Below, one piece after another: positions 43,555-51,965 of a stretch of DNA of 64,000 bases (position 1 is its first letter; the number at the start of each line of letters is the position of its first letter). The stretch comes from JAKANT01 sp035502095 (lineage in GTDB: Bacteria > Pseudomonadota > Gammaproteobacteria > Burkholderiales > Burkholderiaceae_F): NCBI GenBank assembly GCA_035502095.1, contig DATJUX010000025.1, positions 62,001 through 126,000 on the forward strand, read 5' to 3'. The translations under genes were made by a program, and so were the position numbers. Below the pieces are notes generated by a model that worked only from the letters and a program-made list of their open reading frames with translations, had not been told where the DNA came from and searched no databases.

Positions 43555-43997
43555 ACACCCAACCGGGTCCGGAACCCGCGGGCGAACCGCCCCCGGCCGC
43601 CACGCCAGACGCTGCGCCCGCTGCGCAAGGAGCCGCACCGGTGCCCGCGACCGCACCCACCGCGCCTCCGCGCAGCCCGGTTCGCCTCTCCGGCACCGGC
43701 GCGGAGTATTTCCGCATCTGGGTGGTGAACCTGCTGCTGACGCTGGTCACCTTCGGCGTCTACTCGGCCTGGGCCAAGGTGCGCAAGACGCGCTACTTCT
43801 GCCAGAACACCCGCCTGGACGGGCACGCGTTCGACTATCACGGCGCACCGCTCGCGATCCTGCGCGGCCGCATGCTCGCCGCCGTGCTGCTGGTCGCGTA
43901 CTCGTGGTCGTTCGACTTCTCGCGCACCGTCGGCGACTTCTTCTCCACGCATCCGCAGACGCAGGAGCGGATCGAGTTGCTGAAGAAGGTGCAGTAG
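43551..43997 (+). pseudogene. DUF898 (YjgN-like) N-terminus joined in frame to M48-peptidase C-terminus
   Basis: 148-codon open frame overlapping the metC stop. Residues about 45-117 are the start of a DUF898/YjgN membrane protein (LSGTGAEYFRIWVVNLLLTL, YSAWAKVRKTRYF), normally about 350 residues long. After RGRMLAAVLLVAYS the sequence changes to FFSTHPQTQERIELL, which is how M48/HtpX-like metallopeptidases end. DUF898 and M48 genes are commonly neighbours, so an internal deletion that fused the first gene's 5' part to the second gene's 3' part is the simplest explanation. The junction is near 43900-43925. It is still an open frame, so a small membrane protein could be made. Confidence 0.6.
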
Positions 43998-44053
43998 ACG
44001 TGCCGGGGGACGAGACGCCTTGCCTGCAGCTCACCTTCGGTTGGCTCCGGTGC

Positions 44054-44815
44054 CTATGCTCTGTGTCTGCGCGGCTTGTAGGGCCGGCGCGCCAGCGCGC
44101 GGTCGAAGAGCCAGTTGGGCGCCATCCGCAGCAGCTTGGCCAGGATCGCCACCTGCCACGGAATCACCGAGTAGGAGCGGCCGGCGGCCACCGTGGCGAC
44201 GGCGGCGCGCGCGAACGCATCCGCATCCATGAGGAAGGGCATGCGGTACGGATTGCGCGCGGTCAAGGGCGTGCGCACGAAGCCCGGCGCGATCGTCAGC
44301 ACGCGGATGCCGTCGCGCGCCAGCTCGACCCGCAGGCTTTCGAGGTAGGTGATCGCGGCGGCCTTGGAGGCGCAGTAGGCCTCGGATCCTGGCAGGCCAC
44401 GGATGCCGGCGACGCTCGCGATGCCCACCAGTTTTCCGCCGCCGCGCTTGCGCATCGGCCCGATGAACGGGTGGAACGTGTAGGCGAGCGAGACGACATT
44501 GGTCTGCAGGATCTCGCCGAAGGTCTCGAGGTCCTCGTAGTGCTCCGTCAAAACACCGGTCGAGATGCCGGCGTTGGCGATCACGACATCGGCGCCGCCG
44601 GTGTCGGCGTCGAACCGCTGCGCCGCGGCGATCAGCGCGTCGCGGTCGGTGACGTCGACCGGGTAGGCGTGATGCGTGCCGGGCAGCGAGCGAACCAGCT
44701 CGTCGAGCAGCGCCTGCCGGCGCGCGACCAGGCCAAGCCTGGCACCGCGCGATGCGTATTCGCGCGCGAGCGCTGCACCGATACCGCTGCTGGCACCGGT
44801 GACGAAGACGTTCAT
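44054..44815 (-). CDS. Short-chain dehydrogenase/reductase
   Basis: 253 residues from ATG 44815. TGASSGIG (6-13), NAGIS, catalytic region with YCASKAA (Y-x3-K), and IAPGFVRTPLTARNPY. It resembles classical SDRs of the acyl-glycerone/3-ketoacyl reductase type with a C-terminal hydrophobic anchor-like stretch (PWQVAILAKLLRMAPNWLF). Divergent in function from the SDR at 25.8 kb; substrate unknown. Confidence 0.85.
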   Translation of the reverse strand: MNVFVTGASSGIGAALAREYASRGARLGLVARRQALLDELVRSLPGTHHAYPVDVTDRDALIAAAQRFDADTGGADVVIANAGISTGVLTEHYEDLETFGEILQTNVVSLAYTFHPFIGPMRKRGGGKLVGIASVAGIRGLPGSEAYCASKAAAITYLESLRVELARDGIRVLTIAPGFVRTPLTARNPYRMPFLMDADAFARAAVATVAAGRSYSVIPWQVAILAKLLRMAPNWLFDRALARRPYKPRRHRA

Positions 44816-44835
44816 GCAGAGGCTGGCGCGGACCG

Positions 44836-45486
44836 CTACTTCTTCGCGCTGCCGCGGTCCGTGCGCGCGCGCTGGATCAGGTAGTCCAGCACGACGAGAC
44901 TGCCGCTGCGGGCGCCGACCATGGCGGGTGACGTGAGGTACCGGCCATCGCAGCCGAGCGTCGGCGTGCCGTCGATCTTGTACGCACGCCAGGTCTGGAA
45001 GGCCTTGTTCGCGAGGGCGGCGGTCGAGAACGAGTTGAACATGTCCATCCACTGCTTGCGATCGATGCCGTTGGCGACCATGAGGTCGGCGATTTCCTCC
45101 GGATCGAGCATGCGCTTGTGGTTGACGTGAATGGCGGCGAAAACCTTGTCGTGCACTTCGAGGCGCCCGAGCTGGACCAGCGAGTAGTAGAGCTTGGTGT
45201 GGTTGAGGGTGCTGTTGTCCCAGTTGATGTGGATGCGCTTGTAGTCCACGTCGGCCGGCATCTTCTTGCGCCACGCCTCCAGATCGGGATTGAACGCGAA
45301 GCAGTGCGGGCAGCTGTACTGGAAGAACTCCAGCACCTCGATCTTGCTGCCGGAATCGACCGGCTGCGGCGGCAGCACGAGCTTGTATTCGGTGCCTTCC
45401 GTCGGTCCGCGCGCCTGCGCACGCGCGATGACCGGGAGCATGGCGCCGATTGCGAGCAGTCGGCGGCGGTCGGGATGCGGGTTCAT
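44836..45486 (-). CDS. dsbA: Thiol:disulfide interchange protein DsbA
   Basis: 216 residues. Short signal peptide (RRRLLAIGAMLPVIARAQA), then a thioredoxin fold with the active site C59-P-H-C62 and the cis-proline region DGTPTLG. The helical insert lies between. It introduces disulfides into exported proteins in the periplasm. It sits downstream of the SPOR and argS genes in a common betaproteobacterial order. Confidence 0.92.
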   Translation of the reverse strand: MNPHPDRRRLLAIGAMLPVIARAQARGPTEGTEYKLVLPPQPVDSGSKIEVLEFFQYSCPHCFAFNPDLEAWRKKMPADVDYKRIHINWDNSTLNHTKLYYSLVQLGRLEVHDKVFAAIHVNHKRMLDPEEIADLMVANGIDRKQWMDMFNSFSTAALANKAFQTWRAYKIDGTPTLGCDGRYLTSPAMVGARSGSLVVLDYLIQRARTDRGSAKK

Positions 45487-45560
45487 GAGAGCCTTTCCTG
45501 GTTCGGGTCCGGAACCGTTAACGCGCGGGCGGCCATGCGCGACGACCTCCGGCGCGGGGT

Positions 45561-46124
45561 TTACTTGAGCCTTACAACCTGGCTGTCGATGCCGTTGTCT
45601 GCGAGGTCCTTGCGGATGCGGTTGATGTCGTCCAGCTGGCCGTACGGGCCGACGCGCACCCGGTACCACGTGGTGCCGTTCTGATCGACCGGCGACACGC
45701 GCGCATCCAGGCCGAGCAGGACCAGGCGCGCGCGCATCGCGTCGGCGTCGTCAGGGGTGCGGAACGCGCCTGCCTGCAGCACGTAGCGGGTCGAATCGGC
45801 CGGTGGCGGCGCGTCGGCCTTCGGCACGCCCTGCTCGGGCGGCGGCGGCGCCGCCTTCGGATCGGTCTTGGCGTTGGATTTGGTGGGATCGATCTTCGGC
45901 GGTTCGATCGGCTTGCTGTAGAGCGCGGTGTTCGGATCCGGCAGCTTGCCGTCGGCGCCCGGATTCACGTTCTCGGTCGGGCGCTGCACCTTGTTCATGA
46001 ACGGCACCGGCGCCTTGGTCATGTACAAGGCCACGCCGACCGCGATCAGCAGGCCCGCCACGAGGCCGGCGGCGAAGCCGATCACGGTGTTGCCGCTCTG
46101 GCGCTGCCTGGTATCCATCCGCAT
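45561..46124 (-). CDS. SPOR-domain cell-envelope protein (FtsN-like)
   Basis: 187 residues; ATG 46124 or 46118 both possible. One transmembrane helix at about 14-34, a Pro/Lys/Ala-rich linker, and a C-terminal SPOR domain (about 110-187, YVLQAGAFRTPDDADAMRARLVLLG) that binds denuded peptidoglycan glycans at the septum. The argS-SPOR-dsbA order is conserved in betaproteobacteria. It starts about one base after argS ends. Confidence 0.87.
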   Translation of the reverse strand: MRMDTRQRQSGNTVIGFAAGLVAGLLIAVGVALYMTKAPVPFMNKVQRPTENVNPGADGKLPDPNTALYSKPIEPPKIDPTKSNAKTDPKAAPPPPEQGVPKADAPPPADSTRYVLQAGAFRTPDDADAMRARLVLLGLDARVSPVDQNGTTWYRVRVGPYGQLDDINRIRKDLADNGIDSQVVRLK

Positions 46125-46125
46125 C

Positions 46126-47844
46126 TCACATCCGTTCCGGCGCCGAGACTCCGAGCATCGCGAGCCCGTTGCGCAGCACTTGTTGCGTGGCGGCCAGCAG
46201 CGCGAGTCGCGCGTCGCGCACGAGCGAGTCGTCGACGAGGACGCGCTCGGCATTGTAGAAGCCGTGGAAATCGGCCGCGAGGTCCTTCAGGTAGAACGCG
46301 ACCTGGTGCGGCGCGAGGTCGTCGGCGGCTTCGCGCAGCACGTCCGGGTACTCGGCCAGCCGCGCAAGCAACGCCTCCTCGCGCGCACCAACGAGCGGCG
46401 CAAGCGAGGCGCCCAGCGCCGCGGCGGCGTCGAAGGCAAAGCCCTTCTCCGCCGCCTGCGCAAACACCGAGTTGATGCGCGCGTGTGCGTATTGCACGTA
46501 GTAGACGGGGTTCTCTTCGCTGTTCGACACGGCGAGGTCGACGTCGAAGACGAACTCGGTGTCGCCCTTGCGCGAGACCAGGAAATAACGCGTGGCGTCG
46601 CGGCCGACCCAGTCGAGCAGGTCGCGCAGCGTCACGTAGCTGCCGGCGCGTTTCGACATCTTCACTTCTTCGCCGCCGCGCACGACGCGCACCATCTTGT
46701 GGATCAGGTAATCCGGGTAGCCGCGCGGCACCTTGACGCCGAGTCCCTGCGCCGCGGCCTGCAGGCCGGCACGCACGCGCGCGACGGTGCCGTGATGGTC
46801 GGAGCCCTGCACGTTGATGACCTTCTCGAAGCCGCGTTCGAACTTGGTGACGTGATAGGCGACGTCCGGCACGAAGTACGTGTAGCTGCCGTCCGACTTG
46901 CGCATCACGCGGTCCTTGTCGTCGGCGCTGCCCTCGATGGCCGTCGTGCGCAGCCACAGGGCGCCCTCCGATTCGTACGTCATGCCGGAGGCGATCATCG
47001 CCTCGACCGCGGCTTCGACCTTGCCGTCGGCGTACAGCGAGGATTCGAGATAGAAGTGGTCGAACTTCACGCCCAGCGTCGCGAGATCCTGGTCCTGCTC
47101 CTCGCGCAGGAACGCGACGGCGAAGCGGCGGATGTTGTCGAGGTCGTCGACCTTGCCGTTGGCGGTGACCGGCGTGCCGTCGCGTGCGGTGTGCGTCTTG
47201 CCGGCGAGGAAATCGCGCGCGATGTCGACGATGTAGTCGCCCCGGTAGCCGCTCTCGGGAAACGCCACCGATTCGCCCTTGAGCTCGCGCACACGTGCCT
47301 GCACCGAGAGCGCGAGGTTGTCGATCTGCGCACCGGCATCGTTGTAATAGAACTCGCGCGTCACCCGCGCCCCCTGCGCCGCAAGCAGGTTGGCGAGCGC
47401 GTCGCCGAGCGCGGCCTGGCGCGCGTGGCCGAGGTGCAGCGGGCCGGTGGGGTTGGCGGACACGAACTCGACCATCACCTTGCGGCCGGCGCCGCGCTCG
47501 GAGGTTCCGAAGCGGGCGCGCTGCGTCAGCGCCGCGATCACGACCGCCTGCTTCGCGGCGGCTGACAGACGCAGGTTGATGAAGCCCGGACCGGCCACGT
47601 CCACCGTTTCCAGCAGATCCGCCGCGGCCGGATGGGCCCTGAGCGCGTCGGCGATGGCTTGCGCGACCTCGCGCGGGTTCTTCTTCAGAGGCTTGGCAAC
47701 CTGCAACGCGACATTGCACGCGAGGTCGCCATGCGCGTGCACCTTCGGCCGCTCGAGCACGACCGGGACATGCGCGGCCGGGCCAAGTCCGGCCAGCGCC
47801 TGCTCGATCAGGCTCGTGATGCGGTGCTTTTGTTCGGGAAGCAT
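46126..47844 (-). CDS. argS: Arginyl-tRNA synthetase
   Basis: 572 residues, class I synthetase. N-terminal Add-1 domain, HIGH-type motif HLGH (137-140, in SANPTGPLHLGHARQAALGD), KMSK in VKMSKRAGSYV, and the C-terminal anticodon-binding helical domain ending LAMLGVSAPERM. It charges tRNA-Arg. The ATG at 47844 is the standard start (MLPEQKH). Confidence 0.95.
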   Translation of the reverse strand: MLPEQKHRITSLIEQALAGLGPAAHVPVVLERPKVHAHGDLACNVALQVAKPLKKNPREVAQAIADALRAHPAAADLLETVDVAGPGFINLRLSAAAKQAVVIAALTQRARFGTSERGAGRKVMVEFVSANPTGPLHLGHARQAALGDALANLLAAQGARVTREFYYNDAGAQIDNLALSVQARVRELKGESVAFPESGYRGDYIVDIARDFLAGKTHTARDGTPVTANGKVDDLDNIRRFAVAFLREEQDQDLATLGVKFDHFYLESSLYADGKVEAAVEAMIASGMTYESEGALWLRTTAIEGSADDKDRVMRKSDGSYTYFVPDVAYHVTKFERGFEKVINVQGSDHHGTVARVRAGLQAAAQGLGVKVPRGYPDYLIHKMVRVVRGGEEVKMSKRAGSYVTLRDLLDWVGRDATRYFLVSRKGDTEFVFDVDLAVSNSEENPVYYVQYAHARINSVFAQAAEKGFAFDAAAALGASLAPLVGAREEALLARLAEYPDVLREAADDLAPHQVAFYLKDLAADFHGFYNAERVLVDDSLVRDARLALLAATQQVLRNGLAMLGVSAPERM

Positions 47845-48170
47845 GGCGCGACGGGAGTGCAGCGAGGGCCGGCGCCGCCGCGACGGCGGCGCGCAAGGCG
47901 TCGGCAAAGGAGCCACGACGGCGCGGGATTGTACCGACGCGTCCTCGGGCGCCGCCTTTGCGGCCGCTCGGGTTCTGCCGAACGGATGATGAGGGCCTCC
48001 CGCGCACACCGGTTCTTCCTGACTTGAACCGCAGCTGAAAGCCCCAACCGGCACGGGCCTTTTCCCACGATTGAGGAGGAAGGCGCAAAACAAGAATGCG
48101 CTTCGTGTGCCGGCCGCGCGTGCGCGTGGCGCCACCCCGTCGCCCCGATGCTCGACCTCTGGAGTCCTGA
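47845..48170. other. 326-bp divergent intergenic region (argS / binding-protein gene)
   Basis: Contains no gene. In the argS leader lies a strong hairpin: GCGCCGCCG (47872-47880), loop CGA, CGGCGGCGC (47884-47892), nine perfect pairs about 28-48 bases before the argS start, with no T-run. The rest is unremarkable GC-rich sequence apart from a GGAG ribosome site in front of 48171. Confidence 0.5.
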
Positions 48171-49313
48171 ATGAAGACGAAGCTGCTCCCCATGGCCTTG
48201 CTGCTCGCGTGCCTGTTCGCCCGGCCGGATGTCGCCGCCGCGGTGGACGGCGTGAGCGACACCGAGATCCGCATCGGCATGGTCAACGTGCAATCGGGCC
48301 CGGCATCCGGCCTCGGCAAGGGGATGCGCACCGGCGCCGAAGCCGTGTTCAAGGACGTCAATGCCAAGGGTGGCGTGTTTGGCCGCAAGATCAGCCTGGT
48401 GGTCGGCGACGACGGCTACGAGCCGAACCGGGCCGTCGACGAGACGCTCAGGATGATCGAGCAGGAAAAGGTGTTCTCGCTGTTCGGCTACGTCGGGACG
48501 CCGACCGCGAACGCGGTCATTCCGATCGTCAAGGAAATGGACGTGCCGCTGGTCGGACTCTTCACGGGCGCCATGACGTTGCGGGCGCCGGTGACGAAGC
48601 AGATCTTCAACGTGCGCGCGAGCTACGACGACGAAGCCGAAGCGCTGGTCGCGCACTTCGTCGAAAAGGGCGCCAGGTCGGTCGCCGTCTTCTACCAGGA
48701 CGACGGCTTCGGCCTGGCGGTGCTGTCCGGCACCGAGAAGGCGCTCAAGAAACGCAGCATGAGCGTGCTTGCCAAGGGCACTTTCCAGCGCAACACGGTG
48801 GCGATCAAGTCCGGCCTCGCCGCGATGCTGGACGCGAGGCCCGACGCGATCGTGATGGTCGGCACCTACGCCCCCCTTGCCACGTTCATCAAGGAGGCGC
48901 GCGCCGCCGGGTTGAAGTCGCAGCTCGCGACGGTGTCGTTCGTCGGTACCGACAACCTGGTGGCCGAGGTCGGCAAGGACGGCGACGGCGTCGTGATCTC
49001 GCAGGTCGTGCCGTTCCCGGAGGACAACGATCTGCCGATCCAGCGCGAATGCCGGGAAACGATTGCGAAGCAGGCGGGCGAAAGGCTCGGCTTCGTCAAC
49101 TTCGAAGGCTGCATCACCGCCCGCGTGATGCTCGCCGCGCTCCAGCAGGCCGGCAAGACGCCGACGCGCCAGGCGCTGGTCGACACGCTCAACGGCATGA
49201 AGGGCGTCGACGTCGGCGGCCTGCAGGTCGCGCTTTCGGCCGACAACCACCAGGCGCTGAGCCAGGTGTTCATGACCGAGATCCGCGACGGCAGGATCGT
49301 CAAGATCCGCTGA
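48171..49313 (+). CDS. LivK-type periplasmic binding protein paired with a chemoreceptor
   Basis: 380 residues. Sec signal peptide (MKTKLLPMALLLACLFARPDVAAA, cleavage about 24), then a type I periplasmic-binding fold of the LivK/AmiC class (IRIGMVNVQSGPASGLGKGM, AVFKDVNAKGG, VVGDDGYEPNRAV). No permease or ATPase gene accompanies it. Instead a methyl-accepting protein gene starts 25 bases downstream, suggesting that this protein delivers its ligand to the chemoreceptor rather than to a transporter. Ligand unknown. Confidence 0.85.
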   Translation: MKTKLLPMALLLACLFARPDVAAAVDGVSDTEIRIGMVNVQSGPASGLGKGMRTGAEAVFKDVNAKGGVFGRKISLVVGDDGYEPNRAVDETLRMIEQEKVFSLFGYVGTPTANAVIPIVKEMDVPLVGLFTGAMTLRAPVTKQIFNVRASYDDEAEALVAHFVEKGARSVAVFYQDDGFGLAVLSGTEKALKKRSMSVLAKGTFQRNTVAIKSGLAAMLDARPDAIVMVGTYAPLATFIKEARAAGLKSQLATVSFVGTDNLVAEVGKDGDGVVISQVVPFPEDNDLPIQRECRETIAKQAGERLGFVNFEGCITARVMLAALQQAGKTPTRQALVDTLNGMKGVDVGGLQVALSADNHQALSQVFMTEIRDGRIVKIR

Positions 49314-49338
49314 CGCTTCGCCTCGCGGCCGGCCGCGC

Positions 49339-51735
49339 ATGAAGATCTCGCACCGCCTCGTAACGCTGGCCGCCTTCACGTCGGCCGGCCTGGTCGCGGT
49401 AGCCGCGGTCGGCTACTTCGCGGTCACCTCGATCCAGTCCGACCTGCGCGGGCTGACGATGCACGCGACGCCGCTGCAGAACAAGACGTACGAGATGCAG
49501 GAGCGCACCGAACGCGCGCTCGGCACGCTGCTCAAGCTGTCGCTCACCACCGATCGCGCCGAAGTCGAGCGCAGCGTGGCCGTATTCGACGCGGAGTTGC
49601 GCGAGCTCGAAACGCTGCTCGGGCAGATCCACGAACTCGATCCGAAGGCGGGCGGCGACCTCTCCGAGTTCAGGTCTGCGCGCGAGCAGATCGCCGCCAC
49701 CGTGAACAAGCGCCTCGCCGACGACGCGGCGTATCGCGCCGAAACCGAGAGCGCGCGCGCGGCCCTGCAGCAGGCCGAGGACGCGATCCGCAGCACGCGT
49801 GCCGCCGTGGCCGGCATCGAAACCGACGCCGCGCGCGCGGCCGACCAGGCGCAGGACGCGAGCCGCGGCCTGGGCGGCACGATGAAGCTGGTGCTGAGCG
49901 CCCAGGGCAAGCTGAAGGAGCTCGCCCTTCTGGTGAGCGAAACCGATGCGGTGCCCAACCGGTTCCACATCGCGCCGTTGCGCGAGCGCGTGAAGGCGCA
50001 GGTCGACAGCGTGCAGCGGCTGGAGGCGCAGACTGGCACCGACGACCCGTTGAAAGACGTGCGCACCGCGGTGAGCGCGATCTACGACGCGTTCACGCGG
50101 GAGGGCACGGGCCTGTTCGCGTTGCGCACCGACGTGCTGAACGGCAAGAAGGAAGCGGAGGAGGCGTACCAGAAGCAGCGGCGCGCCATTCTCGGGCCCA
50201 TCGACGACATGTCGCAGAAACTGGCATCGATCAGCGATTCGCTCGAGGTGCAGGTCGTCAAGCAGAGGCAAGGCCTGGACGCGGCACTGCGCTTTCGCAA
50301 CGAGCCCGGCGGCGTCGTGGCGGTGAGCGATGCGATCTCGCTCGACATGAAGGAGATGACCGCGCAGATCCGCCTGCTGATGCTGGCGACCAGCGAGGCG
50401 GAAGCAACCGCCGCGGCGGCCGGGCTGAAGCAGCTCTCAGAGCGCATGACCGCCAACGTCGAGCGCCTGCACGCCGGCCTCGTCAAGATGAACAAGCCGG
50501 CACTGATCGGCAACGTCAACGCGGCGAGCGGGGCGTTGCGCTCGGTGTCGCAGTCGATCGGCAAGGTCGCCGAGACGAAGAAGCGCCTGCTGGCGAGCGA
50601 GATCGCGCTGGCGAGCGCGATGCAGCGTCTCAAGGCGGTCGCGGCCCAGCGGGCCACCACGGGCGCCACGCAGGTGCGCAGCATCAACGAACGCCAGCAG
50701 GAGATCACGGCCGCGGTCGACGCGCGTGTGCGCAACTCGCTGCTGCTGATTCTGGCGATCGGCGGCGCCATCATCGTCGCCTCGATCGTGCTCAGCGTGC
50801 GCACCGTGCACGTCATCACCGCGCGCCTGAACCAGGCGGTCGACGTCGCCGAAGCGGTCTCGCGCGGTCGCCTGGCCGGCGTGCCGGCCGCCGCGGGCGG
50901 CGACGAGATGGCGCGCCTGCTCACGGCGCTCGGCGCGATGGTGGCGACCCTCACCACGATCGTCGGGCAGATCCGGGGCGCCAGCGATGCCATCAATTCC
51001 GGGTCGACCGAGATCTCGCTCGGCAGCCGCGACTTGAGCAGCCGGACCGAGCAGCAGGCGAGCAGCCTGCAGCAGACCACCAGCACCATGCAGGAGCTCA
51101 CCGGCACGGTGCGCCTGAACGCGGAGTCCGCGCGCGAGGCCGCGACACTCGCCGGCAGGGCGCGCGGCGTCGCGGTCGAAGGCGCCAGCGTCGTCGGCCG
51201 GGTCGTGGCCACGATGAACGACATCCAGGTCTCCTCGAAGCGCATCGCCGAGATCACGGCGGTGATCGACGGCATCGCGTTCCAGACCAACATCCTCGCT
51301 CTGAACGCGGCGGTCGAGGCGGCGCGCGCGGGCGAGCAGGGCCGCGGCTTCGCCGTGGTCGCGAGCGAAGTGCGCGCGCTCGCACAGCGCAGCACGCAGG
51401 CGGCGCAGGAGATCAAGAGCATCATCGTCGCCAGCGTCGACAAGGTCGAAGCGGGCTCGGCGCTGGTGCGCGACGCCGGCCGCACCATGGACGAGATCGT
51501 GAGCCAGGTGCAGCGCGTGACCGACCTGATCGGCGAGATTTCCAATGCCAGCCAGAGCCAGTTCACCTCGCTGGGCGAGGTCAACAACGCGGTCGCGCGA
51601 CTCGACGCGATGACCCAGCGCAACGCCGCACTCGCCGAACAGAGCGCGGCTGCGGCATCCACCCTGTGCGAACAGGCCAAGGGTCTGTCGGAGGCGGTGG
51701 CGGTGTTCCAGACCAGCGAGCTTGCCCCGGCCTGA
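49339..51735 (+). CDS. Methyl-accepting chemotaxis protein
   Basis: 798 residues. Transmembrane helix 1 at about 8-28, a very long helical periplasmic region (about 30-465), helix 2 at about 467-488, HAMP, then the signalling hairpin AFQTNILALNAAVEAARAGEQGRGFAVVASEVRALAQRS. No NWETF-type pentapeptide is at the C-terminus (ends FQTSELAPA), so adaptation enzymes must find it another way. The periplasmic part is about twice that of Tar-type receptors, enough to dock the adjacent binding protein. Confidence 0.9.
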   Translation: MKISHRLVTLAAFTSAGLVAVAAVGYFAVTSIQSDLRGLTMHATPLQNKTYEMQERTERALGTLLKLSLTTDRAEVERSVAVFDAELRELETLLGQIHELDPKAGGDLSEFRSAREQIAATVNKRLADDAAYRAETESARAALQQAEDAIRSTRAAVAGIETDAARAADQAQDASRGLGGTMKLVLSAQGKLKELALLVSETDAVPNRFHIAPLRERVKAQVDSVQRLEAQTGTDDPLKDVRTAVSAIYDAFTREGTGLFALRTDVLNGKKEAEEAYQKQRRAILGPIDDMSQKLASISDSLEVQVVKQRQGLDAALRFRNEPGGVVAVSDAISLDMKEMTAQIRLLMLATSEAEATAAAAGLKQLSERMTANVERLHAGLVKMNKPALIGNVNAASGALRSVSQSIGKVAETKKRLLASEIALASAMQRLKAVAAQRATTGATQVRSINERQQEITAAVDARVRNSLLLILAIGGAIIVASIVLSVRTVHVITARLNQAVDVAEAVSRGRLAGVPAAAGGDEMARLLTALGAMVATLTTIVGQIRGASDAINSGSTEISLGSRDLSSRTEQQASSLQQTTSTMQELTGTVRLNAESAREAATLAGRARGVAVEGASVVGRVVATMNDIQVSSKRIAEITAVIDGIAFQTNILALNAAVEAARAGEQGRGFAVVASEVRALAQRSTQAAQEIKSIIVASVDKVEAGSALVRDAGRTMDEIVSQVQRVTDLIGEISNASQSQFTSLGEVNNAVARLDAMTQRNAALAEQSAAAASTLCEQAKGLSEAVAVFQTSELAPA

Positions 51736-51783
51736 GCGGGCGGTCCTTCACGCCGCGTTGCGGGACAGCGCTGAAGCCTGCGC

Positions 51784-51856
51784 TGTCATCCTGAGCGGCG
51801 CGAAGGATCTCGAACGATCCGGGGCTGTGATCCCTCGCCTTCGGCTCGGGATGACA
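51784..51856. repeat. 73-bp foldback repeat, family A copy 2
   Basis: TGTCATCCTGAGC...CTCGGGATGACA, the same length and termini as the copy at 20954. It lies in the 230-bp gap between the chemoreceptor and the SARP-type regulator. Confidence 0.7.
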
Positions 51857-51965
51857 TGTTGCGAGAAAACGGCTCGCCCGGCGACGAGCACCAATCTAGA
51901 ATGAGTTCGACTTCGGCGCGGCCTGACGGGGGGATGGCCCGCGCGGAGCCGGGTGGACGCGCATC

